Shown here: one piece after another, positions 61,586-64,000 of the stretch | Layout of the letters: the number at the start of each line of letters is the position of its first letter | Position numbering within the stretch: position 1 is the stretch's first letter | Assembly: GCA_905178155.1 (NCBI GenBank) | Contig: CAJINV010000001.1 | Span: forward strand, 12,697,136-12,761,135 | DNA: 64,000 nt | Reading direction: 5' to 3' | DNA from: Amoebophrya sp. A120 | Taxonomy: Eukaryota > Sar > Dinophyceae > Syndiniales > Amoebophryaceae | The notes under the pieces: generated by a model | The model's input: the letters and a program-made list of their open reading frames with translations, nothing else | What the model was told of the DNA's origin: nothing | Databases searched by the model: none | Position numbers and translations under genes: made by a program

Positions 61586-62565
61586 GATGCTGGTACGAAT
61601 ACATGAAGCTTTACATCATCTATCTATCAGCGATGAAGTTGTAGGTCATCGTCGGTCTAGATCTAGAAAAACTGTCACATTTTTACCATTAGGTTGTCCT
61701 TTGTTTTCCAAACTGATAGAACATGATGAATACTGTATCAATTCTCTCGTGACGAGATCTAGGCATGATCTTCAAAAATGTTGTAAAAGCGCCTTGGTGT
61801 CGTGTGGCAGTTTCGGACGAGGACCCTTGAAGCAGTCGCGAGGTGAGGAGGACCTTGTTAAGATCGCCAGCGGTACTCTACTACGACGGACCTTCCTGTA
61901 GAACTACCCGAACCCTCTTCAAGCATGATGCTGCTGCTTGCTCTAGTTTCTGATCATCAGAATTTCAAACTGTGCTGGGTGGGCTTTCTTCTTATCTTCT
62001 AATTGTATTTCGGTTTACTCTTAACAGCTTTGAAAAGGAACAAGAAACGCCTGAGAGGTATCATTTTCTATGGATTTAGTGGCAACTGAATGCATTGGAA
62101 TTTCAATGGATTTTGTTCTGCTACAAGTCGCAGTTGCAACTTTGATTTCCGAAAGCACCAGAGTTTAGTGCACCTTCTGTTCAGAGTTCTAGGTAATGGC
62201 ACTTATTCAAATACCGCTTAGCTTCCTTTTGCAAAAAAAGACAGGCTGCAAAAAATCTTCACAAGATCGCGAAAGAGCGCAGACAATAGAAGATAGAACT
62301 GCACCTGAAAAAGCATAATGGTCGTCATACAGATCGCTCTTACTTCGGCAAAACTTTTAGAGGCGACACGATAGTTGTAGATGGAACGCATCTTTCTATG
62401 CAGGCGACCTCGCAAAAACTCCAACATCTGAGGCTGTCCTTCTCCTTTCTCGGTCCAAATTAGATCTGCTATCGTACATTATGATGATTGGCCCAAAAAA
62501 AGTGAGCTTTTCTAGTTGTATCTTTTCCCTTCCACACACTGTGGTTCTTTTCGCCTGTCCTTTGC
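61586..62565. other. Intergenic region, no gene seen
   Basis: About 980 bp, AT-rich in the second half. Short frames without domain character; no RNA gene recognised. Confidence 0.5.
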
Positions 62566-63447
62566 TCACGCAAATCCCGCCCGCCTTCGGAGGCCGTTGA
62601 GTCGCTGCTCTTGCGCTTCTGCTTCCGCCAACGCCGTTTCGAGTTCGCGGTACTGTTGTTTCAACGTGGTTTTCCGGAGGGACGTTTGCGACAGGGAATC
62701 GTCACCGACTTCCGCCGCAAGGCGCTCGCTTAGAATTCGGACTCGATTGTTCAGCGCCGCAAGGGTTGCTGTTGAAGTTGACACAAGCATTTGCATTTCT
62801 TGCAATTTCAGACGGACGAGCACGACATCGACATGAAAAAGGAACTTATACATAGCATTTTTCTTTTTCATTCTCGAACTGTAAACCATATTAACCACAA
62901 CTCGAACTGCATTACACCATCTAGTCTTTTTCTTGCAATTACCGATCTCCTCCTCCGCGGTCGTGGGCATCCGTAGCGCCGAGCTTTCCTCTACTTCTGG
63001 AAGGAGGACCTCCACTTCTCCCCGAGTTTGCTCTACCCGATTCACCGTCGAAGCAAACTCGCTGTAGTCTGCTTCCTCAGAACCTGCAGGAATAAATCCA
63101 GTAGTGCTGGACATTGAGGCAGACGCCCGCTCATTTTCGACATCTCGGTCGACCTCCCCTGCATTCACAACGTCCAGATCCTCCAGAATCTCATCCGCAT
63201 CGGAGTCCTCCCCCGTGCCTGCGCTCTGCTTACTGGTTGTCGCAGATTCCTTGGACAACTGCTCTTGCCGGCGGCGAACCAAGCGGCGCGACCGCACAGT
63301 GCTACCGCGGCCTCCTTGGTCGGGGTCGATCTTGACCCAATAGCCAATACAAACCAGCGCTAACCCGATCAAGAGCAGTGCCTGCACGGCATAGGCCGCA
63401 AAGAGCGTGATCTGTTTTATTGTTTTATTGCGAGAATAAGAAGTCAA
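62566..63447 (-). CDS. Membrane-anchored coiled-coil protein (up to 293 aa)
   Basis: One frame from ATG 63447. It has a short basic N-terminus, one transmembrane helix (LFAAYAVQALLLIGLALVCI, about residues 14-33), a basic RRLVRRRQ patch, an acidic Ser/Glu-rich middle and a C-terminal coiled coil (LAALNNRVRILSERLAAEVG; LKQQYRELETALAEAEAQEQ). The segment between EEEIG and QEMQML (about 62800-62948) looks non-coding and has a GT donor (ATCG|GTAATTGC) and an AG acceptor (TTGCAAG|AAATGC); removing it keeps the frame, so the true protein may be about 50 residues shorter. No family recognised. Confidence 0.65.
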   Translation of the reverse strand: MTSYSRNKTIKQITLFAAYAVQALLLIGLALVCIGYWVKIDPDQGGRGSTVRSRRLVRRRQEQLSKESATTSKQSAGTGEDSDADEILEDLDVVNAGEVDRDVENERASASMSSTTGFIPAGSEEADYSEFASTVNRVEQTRGEVEVLLPEVEESSALRMPTTAEEEIGNCKKKTRWCNAVRVVVNMVYSSRMKKKNAMYKFLFHVDVVLVRLKLQEMQMLVSTSTATLAALNNRVRILSERLAAEVGDDSLSQTSLRKTTLKQQYRELETALAEAEAQEQRLNGLRRRAGFA

Positions 63448-63620
63448 GTGGATCGAAGTGCGAACAAACTATACGTATAGTTTTTGTACCAGCCGACAAC
63501 CACAAAGTGATCAACAATGAAAGCGCAATTTTAGCGGCCGGCCCCAGTCCGACTACAACTACATATTTATGCGTAAATTATCCTGACGACCCCAGACGGC
63601 CGCGAAAAAACCAACCATAC

Positions 63621-64000
63621 CAGAGTCCAGTGTTCCTCCTGCAGCACTTCCAAAAAGGACTTTTGTTCGGGCGGTGCGCCCATGTAGAGCGGGGGTGGTA
63701 GGTCGTGGCCGTGCGCGTTCCCTTTCCCGTGCGAACTGACCCCGATTGCGATGTGCGCGGAGGGCACGCCGGGCAGCGTTTGCGTGTGGTGCCACGTGTT
63801 TTTGGGCACGAAGAGGCCGTCTCCCGGGCCGAGGATCAGAGTTTCGTTGGTGTCGAGGAACCGCCACTTTTTGTAGCCAAACACCTGCACTACGAACTCG
63901 TCCATGTCGTCCGCGTGAGGGTCCAATGTTGTCTTTCCTCCTCCACCTACGGGATCACGAGATGGACCTGCTTTATTACCTGCTGTTGTCATCATGGCAC
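63621..64000 (-). CDS. Partial JmjC/cupin-type oxygenase (right window edge)
   Basis: The exon reads off the right edge. It encodes a double-stranded beta-helix core: HADDMDEFVVQVFGYKKWRF (an HxD metal motif followed by the typical FVxQxxGxKxWR string), LILGPGDGLFVPKNTWHHTQ (GD-turn and second metal His) and AHIAIGVSSH. This matches JmjC/cupin_4-like Fe(II)/2-oxoglutarate dioxygenases such as ribosomal or protein hydroxylases. The downstream donor HWTL|GTATGG at 63615-63620 ends the exon; further 3' exons were not located. The 5' part is outside the window. A short possible intron (GTAATA...CCCGTAG, about 63949-63980) may precede the metal-site exon. Confidence 0.75.

Noticed and set aside
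1-64000. tRNA, rRNA, snRNA and CRISPR arrays
   Set aside because: I looked for conserved cores (for example a GGTTCGA loop with matching stems, or regularly spaced short repeats) and found none I could support by eye; a covariance-model scan would settle it.

Overview
The window is nuclear DNA of a protist. Long coding exons are broken by GT-AG introns and by transposon-like introns that have terminal inverted repeats (TIRs) and 5-bp target-site duplications (TSDs). Gene density is high (about 21 genes in 64 kb), genes lie in one-directional blocks, and AP2-domain proteins are expanded. My best inference is an alveolate of the dinoflagellate/syndinian kind; Amoebophrya, whose genomes are known for introner elements and non-canonical introns, is the closest match I know of. 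I cannot prove this without a database search.

Layout: every gene from about 1.1 to 36.4 kb is on the + strand and every gene from about 41 to 64 kb is on the - strand. The two blocks converge on a gene-free interval (36.4-41.0 kb) holding a strikingly AT-rich island and a 2.7-kb TIR element with internal duplications and degenerate CCCTAAA (telomere-like) repeats.

Plus-strand block: a small unknown protein, a large secretory-pathway protein, a DCAF7/WDR68-type WD40 protein, a long coiled-coil protein, a large membrane protein, a small unknown protein, then a tandem family of AP2-domain genes (three two-domain genes and one single-domain gene) interrupted by a CTP:phosphoethanolamine cytidylyltransferase, and a secreted Cys-containing protein. 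Minus-strand block (read from the window end inward): a partial JmjC/cupin-type oxygenase, a membrane/coiled-coil protein, a disordered Gly-rich protein, an FkbM-like methyltransferase with a long Cys-containing N-terminal region, a myristoylation/SHOCT-type protein, an mARC-like MOSC protein, an ankyrin protein, a Cys-rich protein and one very long gene (about 1959 codons in my model).

Main discovery: ten insertions inside coding sequence share a design: ends reading TAT..., inverted repeats, and a 5-bp direct repeat on each side (eight exact, two imperfect). Removing the element plus one copy of the direct repeat restores the reading frame in all ten, yet no register within the duplicated bases gives GT-AG ends. 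They range from 108 bp to a 1352-bp near-perfect foldback. They behave as DNA-transposon-like introners that must be excised from RNA by non-canonical splicing. One of them appears to join two apparently separate genes into one.
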